A stretch of DNA of 64,000 nt from the NCBI GenBank assembly GCA_018066175.1, contig JAGHRV010000006.1, forward strand, positions 1 through 64,000, given 5' to 3'. The translations under genes were made by a program, and so were the position numbers. Under the pieces are notes generated by a model. That model made no database searches and had not been told where the DNA came from. It saw nothing but the letters and a program-made list of their open reading frames with translations. The stretch is from Candidatus Colicola equi. Lineage in GTDB: Bacteria > Bacteroidota > Bacteroidia > Bacteroidales > Paludibacteraceae. How positions within the stretch are numbered: the stretch's first letter is position 1; every line of letters starts with the position of its first letter. Of this stretch, positions 6,383 to 14,894 are shown piece by piece.

Positions 6383-7246
6383 TTAATGTGCAATTTTACA
6401 TTTATTATTGGAAATTAATGTCTCTCTTGAATGTAATAAAAAGTATATAGTTATTATTGTTGCAAAGACCATTGTAACAATAGATGCTTCTATGCCGCAA
6501 CTGCCACCTATCATTAAATCGGATCCTTGAAATTGGGCTTGAATCATAGAGGTATCAGCACTACTACCGGAAACTGCACTTCCAAAGACACTATTTTCCA
6601 ATACATTCCATATCCAATGAATTCCTAATGGCATCCAAATAGACCCACTATATAGATACGATGCCCCCAACATGAACCCCACTAATGTTATCCCTACAAA
6701 TCCCATCCATGTCATTCCTGAATTAAAAATATGAATGAGTCCAAAAAGTACCGAACTAATAACGAGAGCTGCAACGGTGTTCCATTTGATGCCAATAAAC
6801 CGGAGAATAATGCCACGAAAGACAATTTCTTCACAACATGCTCCTATAAGATAGAATGCTAAACTCAATAACAAAGACATTCCATGAAAAGAAAATCCTT
6901 CGATGGTATAACACTTAAAGACCATCAAAGATAAAATGATTGAACATATACAAATTATTCCGATCAAAATTCCTATACTAAGATTTCTGAATATATGGGA
7001 CATCGAACTATGTTCCCAAGTAACGTGACCTGTTTCAATTGTATTTGCTAAAAGTAAATATAATCCTAACAGCACACCTCCCAGTATGAATTCACAAATT
7101 ATTCTCCCCCAATAGGAGGGAATAAAATGGACAAGTTGATATATAGGAGAGTCAATATAGGTAAATATGGCGGAACTAATGATAATAAAAATTATTACTT
7201 CCCATGTTTTTAGTTGGTAAATATTTCTCATTGTTTTTAACTCCAT
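6383..7246 (-). CDS. CPBP family intramembrane metalloprotease
   Basis: The 287-residue protein has about eight membrane segments and the CPBP (Abi/CAAX protease-like) motifs: CCEEIVFRG, FGLIHIFNSG and HWIWNVLEN, which together supply the Glu, His and Asn/His metal ligands. Such proteins cleave prenylated or other membrane substrates, and some give bacteriocin self-immunity. The start is uncertain: ATG at 7246 is used, but an ATG at 7231 has a GGAG at a suitable distance, which is rare in this genome. The gene is more AT-rich than its neighbours and lies among degraded genes, which suggests acquisition. The substrate is unknown. Confidence 0.82.
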   Translation of the reverse strand: MELKTMRNIYQLKTWEVIIFIIISSAIFTYIDSPIYQLVHFIPSYWGRIICEFILGGVLLGLYLLLANTIETGHVTWEHSSMSHIFRNLSIGILIGIICICSIILSLMVFKCYTIEGFSFHGMSLLLSLAFYLIGACCEEIVFRGIILRFIGIKWNTVAALVISSVLFGLIHIFNSGMTWMGFVGITLVGFMLGASYLYSGSIWMPLGIHWIWNVLENSVFGSAVSGSSADTSMIQAQFQGSDLMIGGSCGIEASIVTMVFATIITIYFLLHSRETLISNNKCKIAH

Positions 7247-7266
7247 AAATTGAAAATCTTTATTTA

Positions 7267-7560
7267 TTAATACTTTATAGCATTGTAGCAAATGATTCCC
7301 ATTCTTCTTCGGTAATACCATTTTCTAAGAATACTTGTTTCAACTCCGGAATGGAAACATATCAAACTATCAGAGAGCCTTTCGCTAAATAAAAAAGTTT
7401 GCTTAACCATAAGCGGATATCCCAAATCAAGTTCATTGCCTAAAAATTGTCCTGTCGATTTTTCATCACTCATAATAACAGCAATTTTTGAAGTTACCGG
7501 ATGTGCAAAAATACTTGATATAAAAAACATGATGTCTAAGACAACAATAATTCTTTTCAT
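7267..7560 (-). CDS. Small exported hypothetical protein, probably frameshifted
   Basis: The 97-residue frame begins with a signal-peptide-like segment (MKRIIVVLDIMFFISSIFA) and continues as plausible protein to about LSDSLICFHSG. After that point the frame reads RKWYYRRRMGI, which looks unnatural. The neighbouring frame reads SIPELKQVFLENGITEEEW and ends ESFATML before a stop at 7272-7274. A one-base indel near 7355-7365 would join the two. It may be a real mutation or a sequencing error. No family is recognised. Confidence 0.45.
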   Translation of the reverse strand: MKRIIVVLDIMFFISSIFAHPVTSKIAVIMSDEKSTGQFLGNELDLGYPLMVKQTFLFSERLSDSLICFHSGVETSILRKWYYRRRMGIICYNAIKY

Positions 7561-7588
7561 AGTGACAAACGCTAAGTATTAAAATAAC

Positions 7589-7627
7589 GGTGGGGATATT
7601 TCCCATATGAGAATGTTTATCCCCACC
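7589..7627 (-). terminator. Hairpin, possible terminator
   Basis: GGTGGGGATA (7589-7598) pairs fully with TATCCCCACC (7618-7627) around a 19-nt loop. On the minus strand a short T-rich stretch (GTTATTTTAATA) follows, so it could end transcripts arriving from the exporter genes. Confidence 0.5.
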
Positions 7628-7747
7628 AAAACGCAATCTTACAATTCAATCTTTATACAATGCTTGACTTCTGGAACATCGCAGAATTTTATCTCTACCA
7701 CATAACAATTCTTAAATTCAATTCCAAAACACATTTTGACTTCCACA

Positions 7748-7900
7748 TCAGCACATGCCACGAATAGTATTTACGCGGAATCCTACCGAAATAATGGCAT
7801 CTAAGTTATAGAAGCCAACTTCACGTTTAACCCAACGACCGCCTTCTGATTGAACTAGTTCCAAAATGGAACACGTTGCTTTTGATGTTGACGTTGTTTA
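7748..7900 (-). pseudogene. rhuM-like fragment
   Basis: On the minus strand an open frame of about 49 codons reads ATCSILELVQSEGGRWVKRE and then VGFYNLDAIISVGFRVN. This matches the middle of virulence protein RhuM, whose typical form has VQTEGGR followed by FYNLDAIISVGYRVNS. It stops at TGA (7748-7750) where the family continues for well over 100 residues, and the 5' part is missing. After a frame change the minus strand continues as an unrecognised 31-codon frame (MCFGIEFKNCYVVEIKF) ending near 7642. RhuM genes commonly sit in mobile regions, so this marks an eroded accessory insertion. Confidence 0.6.
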
Positions 7901-9343
7901 GTCATCAAACCGGGTGTCAATATCCTCCTGGGCATCGTCGTCCGGAGCACGAGTGATGTGCTTCTTGGCGGATTGGAAAGCCTGCAATAGACTCGCCTCC
8001 ATCTCACGAATCTCCGCCTCCTCCTGACTGTGAATCAACTCATCTAACTCGCGACGCTCCATCGTAGTCAGGTCTTCGCCATACTGCTCATGTAAACGTC
8101 TCTTCTCATAACGGCGAGCTCGCAATAGATAAACAATACACGATGCCGTAAAGTACGCAATCGAGAGTACCCACATCATGATATACTCATACGAAGTGGT
8201 ATCTAAGGTGGCACCCATTGAATTTAAGTGCAGGAAACTATGCACACCCCAAGTATAGGGCACAAAACTTCCAACCCATTGCCAGGCCTCCGGCATACTG
8301 AGCACAGGCCAACTAACACCACTCATGAATAGGAAAATAAGCGAAGAAGGCATCAGCATAACCATACCTGTTTCGCGCTCCTTCATAAAGGACGAAAGCA
8401 GAATACCAAAGTAGATAGTTGAGATAAGGAACGGTACCATCCATTTGAGAATATCTCCTACCTGACCCACCTGCGGCAAACCAAATAGACGCGGCACTAA
8501 AATGACTGTGTAACTCGCCATCGCCATGTAAATAATGAAATACGCCAGTCCACGACCTATCAAGATACGGAACGTTGAATAACGACGTCTGCGTCCAGGC
8601 AAAATAAAGACCTCACGGTTCTCCTGAGCTGCCGTTCCGGTTAGCATAGAAATACCAAAGATAAGGGTTTGGTGCAAAATCAATACCAACACACACGGAA
8701 TGAGGAAATGGCCATAGCCTCCACTCTCCACAAACATCACGTTCTCTTCGTACGGAGAAGCCTGCACAATCGCCCAACTTAACTCCTTATCCATATTCAT
8801 CGCCTCATAACGCTGAATCTGAATATCGTACATGTCCTGCAACATCACTTTATTAGCTCCTAAATAGACGTTTTTCATATAAAGGAACGACGACATATCG
8901 CAGAACAACGATAACGTAGCAGTTTTGAGACCTGAAGCCAGGTTATTATTGAAGTCCGAGGGAATATACAAGATACCTCGTACCACGCCATGCTTAAGCA
9001 AATCTTCCGCCTCCGCCATCGACATGCACATGTGCGTCACCTCTACCTCACTAGTAGCATGGTAATCATGAATGAACTTACGCGACTCCGTAGAGTGGTC
9101 CATATCCACTACCGCTACCGGCACTTCGGTCAGGGCATTCTTGTAATACAATACATTATACAACAGCGGATAAGCAATCACTGCCACAAAGAAAAGCACA
9201 ATAACACCCGGATCATGGAAAATACGACGGAACTCCTCACAACATACATTCCATGTATCATGTATCTTAAGGATGATATTGCTTTCTACGCGACGCATGC
9301 TGGATTCATGCTTCACTTTCTGTTTTAATTCGTCTCTTGTCAT
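7898..9343 (-). CDS. ABC-2 type permease of a multidrug/exporter system (second permease)
   Basis: The 481-residue inner membrane protein has one N-terminal membrane segment near residue 48, a periplasmic domain (VPVAVVDMDHSTESR is typical of YhiI/YbhS/YbhR-type permeases), and five C-terminal segments. A charged tail of about 80 residues (rich in Glu and Arg) follows, unusual for the family. It overlaps the preceding permease gene by four bases. With TolC and HlyD proteins encoded upstream it should form an export channel. No ATPase gene lies in the window near it. Confidence 0.85.
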   Translation of the reverse strand: MTRDELKQKVKHESSMRRVESNIILKIHDTWNVCCEEFRRIFHDPGVIVLFFVAVIAYPLLYNVLYYKNALTEVPVAVVDMDHSTESRKFIHDYHATSEVEVTHMCMSMAEAEDLLKHGVVRGILYIPSDFNNNLASGLKTATLSLFCDMSSFLYMKNVYLGANKVMLQDMYDIQIQRYEAMNMDKELSWAIVQASPYEENVMFVESGGYGHFLIPCVLVLILHQTLIFGISMLTGTAAQENREVFILPGRRRRYSTFRILIGRGLAYFIIYMAMASYTVILVPRLFGLPQVGQVGDILKWMVPFLISTIYFGILLSSFMKERETGMVMLMPSSLIFLFMSGVSWPVLSMPEAWQWVGSFVPYTWGVHSFLHLNSMGATLDTTSYEYIMMWVLSIAYFTASCIVYLLRARRYEKRRLHEQYGEDLTTMERRELDELIHSQEEAEIREMEASLLQAFQSAKKHITRAPDDDAQEDIDTRFDD

Positions 9344-10527
9344 TTTAACGGGTAATTTTGGTTAATAAATGCATTCCTTAGACGAATCATTACTCCTAAG
9401 GGTAGGATCATAAAAATCACTAAATAGATAAAGATAGGCAGCGAGTCCACAAACGGATTACCCATCAATGCCTCGTTGCTATAAATCCTGAAATAGTGCC
9501 GTAGAGGGAAGATATTCACTAATCCCCTAAACGCCGGCAACATACCGGTAACAGGGAAGGTAAATCCGGAACAGGAGAAACCCATCATACCATATAAGGC
9601 ACCAATGGAGATAGCATCACGCAGGACCGGCAAGAGACCTACTATCACAATACCCATCGCCTGCATCGCTAATACCAAGCACACCACCGCTACATTAACA
9701 GTCCATAAATCTCCCATCATGGGAAACTGCAAAATACGGAAAAGCAGCAAATTAAGCGATATACCCATCATACAATACAGGATAGTATGGGGTAGGAACT
9801 TACCACCAAGTGCCAAAATAATATTGCCTTTAGCCTCCGCCATCAGTTCGCGGGAGGTCTTCCACTTTAACTCCATACCCAGTGTGTAGATAGTGATGAT
9901 GAGCACAATCAGTCCCAATATACCCGGCAGAAGGATACTGCATAGATAAACAGCGTAGTTGCTGGTGGGATTAGCCAGCATGTGACCATCTACCGTGATG
10001 GGCTGAATGCGTTGCATAATAAGTTGGTCCGGCAGACCCTTCTTGCGCAGCACTTCGCGCTGGAAGGCTCCCGACACCATATTAGCAAAGGACAAAAGCT
10101 GCTTATACGCCGTCGTGCCTGCTAATGTATAGGCCATATTGGTGTAGAAAGTCAGCGTAGGACGCTTGAAATCCAGCATCTCTGAATAAAAATGCTTGGG
10201 AATAACCAAAATAGCATATACCTCGCCTTGCTGCATCGCTATACGTGCCTCCTCAAATGTGGCGCATCGGAAGTCACATTGCACCCCCTGCGTGGAATTG
10301 AGTTCATGCACCAACCGACGGGAAATAGAGGTCTGGTCTAAATCAACGACCGCAATAGGCATATCCTCCGTTGCTCCTTCATGCAGAAGACTCAGGAAGA
10401 AAATGCAGCTCACGAAGAAAACTATAATCGTTGAATAGAAATACAACGGCTTATAGTACATAATCTTCATCTCGCGCTTGGCTACACGGAAAATCGTACT
10501 AAATATTTCTTTGAAATTCACGGTCAA
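9340..10527 (-). CDS. ABC-2 type permease (first permease)
   Basis: The 395-residue protein shares the layout of its neighbour: an N-terminal membrane segment, a periplasmic domain starting MPIAVVDLDQTSISRRLVHE, and several C-terminal membrane segments with FPVTGMLPAFRGLVNIFPLRHY. Two such permeases in tandem are typical of YbhR/YbhS-like exporters that work with an HlyD adaptor. The ATP-binding subunit usually encoded beside them is absent, so an ATPase from elsewhere would be needed. Confidence 0.87.
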   Translation of the reverse strand: MTVNFKEIFSTIFRVAKREMKIMYYKPLYFYSTIIVFFVSCIFFLSLLHEGATEDMPIAVVDLDQTSISRRLVHELNSTQGVQCDFRCATFEEARIAMQQGEVYAILVIPKHFYSEMLDFKRPTLTFYTNMAYTLAGTTAYKQLLSFANMVSGAFQREVLRKKGLPDQLIMQRIQPITVDGHMLANPTSNYAVYLCSILLPGILGLIVLIITIYTLGMELKWKTSRELMAEAKGNIILALGGKFLPHTILYCMMGISLNLLLFRILQFPMMGDLWTVNVAVVCLVLAMQAMGIVIVGLLPVLRDAISIGALYGMMGFSCSGFTFPVTGMLPAFRGLVNIFPLRHYFRIYSNEALMGNPFVDSLPIFIYLVIFMILPLGVMIRLRNAFINQNYPLK

Positions 10528-10539
10528 TGCTTTTTATCA

Positions 10540-11544
10540 TTAACGAACAATAATAGCGGTCATACCGGGACGTAATCCTACCGGTATTTCGCCCAATGGA
10601 CGAGCCTTAACATCAAAGGTCTTTACATCATAACTGCCATTAGTCTGTGTGGAACGCCACGTAGCATAACTGGCCATCACCTTGATATAGGTCACTTTAA
10701 CGCGCCAAGTGCCGTTGCCCAAAGCAGGAATACGAATATCAAATTCGGAATGCAAGGTGATATCCTCTAACATATCTTCGCGGATAGCAAAGTGAAACCA
10801 TACATCGGTCATATCCACAATGGACATCACCGGTGAACCTTGTCCAACTAACTCGCCGCGTTTGGGGAACATATCGGCTACTTCACCATCAATAGGTGAG
10901 AGCAGGTAACGCTCAGCCTTGGCGATATTCACTTCGTGAATCATACCATCTACGCGCTGTACCATGGCCTTGGCTGCTGCCTGATCCTCTTCGCGAGCAC
11001 CCTTAACCGCCATGTTATACTGCGATTCCGCTGCATTGCGATTGGCCACTGCCACTTTGTATTGCGCTTCGGTCTCGTCGTACTTCTGAGTAGATACAAC
11101 ACCTTGTTCGTGCAGTTTCTTCACGCGTTCAAAAGACTTACGATATACTTCTTCGCCAGCCAACGCTTTCTGATACAGTTCGTATGCCCCTTGTATTTGC
11201 TCGGCGCGAGCACCATTGATGGCTTTTTGGTTTTGAGCCTCTGCAGCAGCGCGAGCAGCCTGGGCTTGCTCCAACTTAGCCTCCACTTCGGGACTGTAAA
11301 TAACAACCAGCGTATCGCCTGCATGCACAAAATCACCTTCTTCTACCAGATAGCGTTCAATACGTCCGGGCACTTTACCCGATACACGGTACTCTGATGC
11401 CTCCGCTTCTCCGGAAATCTGGATGGGCTGAGGTCTAACGGCTAAAATGCCGATTAATGCTACAATGATGATAACAGAGAAGAGCACGATTAGGCCCAAC
11501 ATCATGTTACCTTGCTTTTGATCAAATTGTTGTTGATTTGCCAT
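10540..11544 (-). CDS. HlyD/EmrA-type periplasmic adaptor protein
   Basis: The 334-residue membrane fusion protein has one N-terminal membrane anchor (about residues 15-34), a lipoyl/beta-barrel half beginning ISGEAEASEYRVSGKVPGRIE, a long alpha-helical hairpin rich in Ala, Glu and Gln, and a closing lipoyl half (YLLSPIDGEVADMFPKRGELV). It links the inner-membrane permeases to the TolC-like outer-membrane channel encoded just upstream. Spacing to the downstream permease gene is 12 bp, which supports one transcription unit. Confidence 0.9.
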   Translation of the reverse strand: MANQQQFDQKQGNMMLGLIVLFSVIIIVALIGILAVRPQPIQISGEAEASEYRVSGKVPGRIERYLVEEGDFVHAGDTLVVIYSPEVEAKLEQAQAARAAAEAQNQKAINGARAEQIQGAYELYQKALAGEEVYRKSFERVKKLHEQGVVSTQKYDETEAQYKVAVANRNAAESQYNMAVKGAREEDQAAAKAMVQRVDGMIHEVNIAKAERYLLSPIDGEVADMFPKRGELVGQGSPVMSIVDMTDVWFHFAIREDMLEDITLHSEFDIRIPALGNGTWRVKVTYIKVMASYATWRSTQTNGSYDVKTFDVKARPLGEIPVGLRPGMTAIIVR

Positions 11545-11571
11545 ATTATTATAATTTAATAGTTGTCAGTA

Positions 11572-12981
11572 TTATTTGAGTGTTCCGGTATGTTGACGGA
11601 AGGTGAGTTCCGCCATGCGAAGTGCAATAGCGGCATCAATCTTCTCCGAATAAGCCTGTTGCCAAGCCGTCTGCGCCATCATCAGGTCGGTGGAAGTGGC
11701 CACCCCTTCTTCATACGCCGCTTGCGCAAAGCGTAAGTTCTCCTCGGCATTGCTGATATTGGCTTTGGCGCGGATTAAAGAGTTATTAGCCTCCACGACG
11801 CGGTGCTTGTCCTGAGTGGCTTGCAACTGAATCTTCTCAGATGCTTCTTCCATCTGTAACTCCACCGTACGTGCTTTATGCTTGGCGGCCTTGTAGTTTA
11901 ATATATCGTTCGGGTGCGCGATAGGTACATTCAGTACCACACCCACCGAGAAGAAACCTTTGAAGTCCTTATTAAAACCGTTTTGCAGGTTCGGACTGGT
12001 GGCGATATAATTAGCCGAAGCCACTAAGTTAGGTTGGAGTGGGGCACTGGCTAATTTAACTCCTGCCTTGGCCATATTCTTGGCTTCGGACAGCATTTGC
12101 AGTTCTTCGCGACGACTCAGTATCTCATCCATCGATACTTCGTCATTAGTGATGATTACCTCGTCCAATCCGGTATCATCCAATACGATAGAATCGTTCA
12201 ATGGCAGTCCTACCAACTGACATAAAGCCATCTTACTGAGAGCCAAACCGTCTTCGGCCTTGGCGACATTAGTCTCGGCTTCATTGAGTTTAACGCGCAC
12301 TTTAAGTATATCGGCCTTGGTAGCCACTCCTTCTTCGGCAGCAGCCTCTACATTAGCCAGCAGTTTACGAATCAAACCCGCATACTGATGGGCTAATTTG
12401 CGCTTCTCGGATACACTCAGCACACGCCAATAAGCCTCTTCAACGTCCACAATGAGTTGTGCATCGTTCTTATGGCTCTTGATCTTCTCAATATTCTCGT
12501 ACGAACGCATTAACTTGTAATACTGAATCACCTTACCGCCTACATAGATGGGCTGCACAAATCCTACTTGCACAGCAAACATGTGATGGGTGTCCATTGT
12601 CAGTTGTTTGTACAACTCGTCATACGTATTACCGATGCCTTTGTTAATCAGTTGGCCGATAACGGTTGAACCAATCGTGCTTAATCCGTTCTTGGACAGC
12701 GTAGCACCTGACGAGAGTGTCAGTACATCCGGCACAATATGAATCTGCTCCGAATTATACAGATACGCTCCATTAGCAGAGAACTTAGGAAAGAAATTAG
12801 CTACAGCAGCCTTGCGCATCAGCGTGGCGGCCTCTAAATTCTCCTTGTCAATCTGCGCCTGCTTATTGTCCTCTAATGCCATCTGACGGCAGTTCTCCAA
12901 GGTCAATAAATGCTCTGTGGCCATAATGAAGCCACTAACGCAGAGACTTACAAAACATACAATCAATTTTTGTTTAAACAT
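11572..12981 (-). CDS. TolC-family outer membrane efflux protein
   Basis: The 469-residue protein begins with a Sec signal peptide (MFKQKLIVCFVSLCVSGFIMA) and shows the duplicated TolC helical repeat, for example LTLENCRQMALEDNKQAQ near the start and AEENLRFAQAAYEEGVATST near the end. It forms the outer-membrane exit duct for the HlyD/permease system. It starts 14 bp after the rnfA stop, so the efflux genes are probably read through from the Rnf unit, unless a promoter hidden in rnfA drives them. Confidence 0.9.
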   Translation of the reverse strand: MFKQKLIVCFVSLCVSGFIMATEHLLTLENCRQMALEDNKQAQIDKENLEAATLMRKAAVANFFPKFSANGAYLYNSEQIHIVPDVLTLSSGATLSKNGLSTIGSTVIGQLINKGIGNTYDELYKQLTMDTHHMFAVQVGFVQPIYVGGKVIQYYKLMRSYENIEKIKSHKNDAQLIVDVEEAYWRVLSVSEKRKLAHQYAGLIRKLLANVEAAAEEGVATKADILKVRVKLNEAETNVAKAEDGLALSKMALCQLVGLPLNDSIVLDDTGLDEVIITNDEVSMDEILSRREELQMLSEAKNMAKAGVKLASAPLQPNLVASANYIATSPNLQNGFNKDFKGFFSVGVVLNVPIAHPNDILNYKAAKHKARTVELQMEEASEKIQLQATQDKHRVVEANNSLIRAKANISNAEENLRFAQAAYEEGVATSTDLMMAQTAWQQAYSEKIDAAIALRMAELTFRQHTGTLK

Positions 12982-12995
12982 ATTATTATCAATTA

Positions 12996-13592
12996 TTAAA
13001 CTACACCACTAAATCCCATAAAGGCCATTGCTAATAAACCGGCAGTCACCAAAGCAATAGGCGTGCCTTGCATAGCCTTAGGAATCTTATTCATACTAAG
13101 TTGCTCCCGAATACCGGCAAAGAGCACGAGTGCCAAAGCAAAACCTAATGCGGTAGCAAAAGCAAAAATCGTACCTTCTAATAATCCGGGATTAGTGATG
13201 CCTGCCGGCAGTTTTTCCGTGCCATTAGCCACCAGAATAGCTACACCTAATAAGCAGCAGTTTGTGGTAATCAATGGCAGGAAGACGCCTAATGCCTGAT
13301 ACAAAGATGGAGATATCTTCTTGAGGATAATCTCAATCATCTGCACAAGCGCTGCAATCACCAAGATGAACAAGATAGTCTGCATAAACTCTAATCCCCA
13401 TAGGATGAGCAGTTTATTGAGTAAATACGTCACTACTGTGGCTAAAGTGAGCACAAAAGCCACCGCGGCACCCATACCAAGAGCCGTGTCAATCTTCTTG
13501 CTGACTCCTAAGAATGGACAAATGCCTAAGAATTGACTTAATACGATATTATTAACGAATATCGCAGAGATGAATATCAAAAAGTAAATCAT
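12996..13592 (-). CDS. rnfA: Rnf complex subunit A
   Basis: The 198-residue protein has six membrane segments and is the RnfA/NqrE-type subunit (NNIVLSQFLGICPFLGVS, then LGVFLPLITTNCCLLGVA). Cys residues in the CPF and NCC motifs are those that hold the membrane-embedded iron centre in this family. With RnfE it forms the ion-conducting core that couples electron flow from ferredoxin to NAD+ with Na+ or H+ movement. It is the last rnf gene of the run and lies 20 bp after rnfE. Confidence 0.95.
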   Translation of the reverse strand: MIYFLIFISAIFVNNIVLSQFLGICPFLGVSKKIDTALGMGAAVAFVLTLATVVTYLLNKLLILWGLEFMQTILFILVIAALVQMIEIILKKISPSLYQALGVFLPLITTNCCLLGVAILVANGTEKLPAGITNPGLLEGTIFAFATALGFALALVLFAGIREQLSMNKIPKAMQGTPIALVTAGLLAMAFMGFSGVV

Positions 13593-13612
13593 AGTCGTTA
13601 TGAATTAGTTAT

Positions 13613-14206
13613 TTATTTGCTGTGCTCTAAGCACTTTTGCACCAATGCCATCACATATCCTAAGCAGATAAAAGCACCGGGAGCCAATACAAAGATTAAT
13701 GCCCCGTACGTATCGGAGAAGATATGTTGACCAAATACGCAACCTGTACCTAATATCTCGCGGATAGCACCAATCAGGGTAAGTGCCAAAGTAAAGCCTA
13801 ACCCCATACCGATACCATCTAAGGCACTGAGTCCGATGCTGTTCTTGCAAGCAAAAGCTTCGGCACGACCTAATACAATACAGTTAACTACAATCAGCGG
13901 AATAAAAATACCCAATGTAGCATAGATAGCCGGTACATAAGCTTGCATCACTAATTGCAGAATACTCACGAATGTAGCAATTACCACGATAAAGGCAGGA
14001 ATACGCACTTTATCCGGAATGACGTTCTTGAGCATCGAAATCACGACATTAGAGCAAACCAGCACAAACAGTGTGGCTAAGCCCATCGACATACCATTGA
14101 CAGCACTGGTGGTAGTGGCCAAAGTAGGACACATACCCAGTACCAATCCAAAAGTAGGATTTTCCTTGAAGATGCCGTTCGTTAATGTTTTCCAAGCATT
14201 ACTCAT
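13613..14206 (-). CDS. rnfE: Rnf complex subunit E
   Basis: The 197-residue, six-segment membrane protein is homologous to RnfA and NqrD (ENPTFGLVLGMCPTLATTT, then IPLIVVNCIVLGRAEAFA). Paired with RnfA it makes a pseudosymmetric core. Its start overlaps the rnfG stop by 8 bases. The final codons (KCLEHSK) come from an AGTGCTTAGAGCAC palindrome that is shared with the R4 repeats at the 3' ends of rnfD and the cysteine desulfidase-like gene. Confidence 0.95.
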   Translation of the reverse strand: MSNAWKTLTNGIFKENPTFGLVLGMCPTLATTTSAVNGMSMGLATLFVLVCSNVVISMLKNVIPDKVRIPAFIVVIATFVSILQLVMQAYVPAIYATLGIFIPLIVVNCIVLGRAEAFACKNSIGLSALDGIGMGLGFTLALTLIGAIREILGTGCVFGQHIFSDTYGALIFVLAPGAFICLGYVMALVQKCLEHSK

Positions 14207-14816
14207 GACAAGCCTCCTTTCCTTCGCAATGACCGCAACACTGTCCTTCGTGATGATGTCCCTTACATGAATCTGCGGAATAGGTCTCTACGCGCATGCT
14301 GGCTCCGGTCATCGCTTCTACCTGTTCGCCCTGCTGACCTTTCCAATCGGCGTACGCTGCGTTGATAGCACGCAGGAAAGCACGGGACGAGATAGTGGCT
14401 GCCGTAATAGCATCTACATCGCCACCATCTTTGCTGACGGTTAACTGACCCGTAGCCTGACGACCCACAATATTTTGACCGGGTTTGGTGGTATCTTTGA
14501 ACCACTCTACGATATGTGTGCCTAAGCCGGGTGTCTCTTGCTGCTCCAGCACTTCATAACCTAAGATAGTGCCATCTGCTGCAAAACCTACCATCAAACG
14601 GATTGGACCACCAAAACCATCGGCAGTGCATTCAATAGCGGTTCCTTCTTGACCATTTAATACTGCTATGCGAGCAGCGTTTTGAGCCTGTTCTTTCTGT
14701 GCTTCAATCTGAGCTTGAGTTACCATATATACTGCTGCCAGTCCGGCTGCGGCTACCAGGGTAATCAGCGTCAGCGATAGCACCATATTCTTAAATGAAC
14801 TTTCTAATTTTGCCAT
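14199..14816 (-). CDS. rnfG: Rnf complex subunit G with Cys/His-rich tail
   Basis: The 205-residue protein has one N-terminal membrane segment and a periplasmic FMN-binding domain. FMN is attached covalently to a Thr of the motif DAITAATISS (probably Thr141). The last 22 residues (184-205) hold five Cys (184, 193, 194, 197, 203) and five His (187-189, 196, 204). Typical RnfG proteins end without such a tail. It may bind a metal. The gene lies 68 bp after rnfD, a gap that contains repeat R4. Confidence 0.93.
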   Translation of the reverse strand: MAKLESSFKNMVLSLTLITLVAAAGLAAVYMVTQAQIEAQKEQAQNAARIAVLNGQEGTAIECTADGFGGPIRLMVGFAADGTILGYEVLEQQETPGLGTHIVEWFKDTTKPGQNIVGRQATGQLTVSKDGGDVDAITAATISSRAFLRAINAAYADWKGQQGEQVEAMTGASMRVETYSADSCKGHHHEGQCCGHCEGKEACHE

Positions 14817-14842
14817 ATCTGTATAATTTAATTAGTTTACGT

Positions 14843-14894
14843 TATATCGGTGTGCCCGGAGGCACTGGAGTGCTCTAAGCACCTCTAAGCACCA
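14843..14894 (-). repeat. Dispersed repeat R4, copy at the rnfD 3' end
   Basis: This 50-bp segment, TATCGGTGTGCCCGGAGGCA followed by two CTCTAAGCAC units of 10 bp, is repeated at 24651-24704 with about 80% identity. In both places it overlaps the last codons and stop of an unrelated minus-strand gene. GTGCTCTAAGCAC is a palindrome. Confidence 0.7.
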
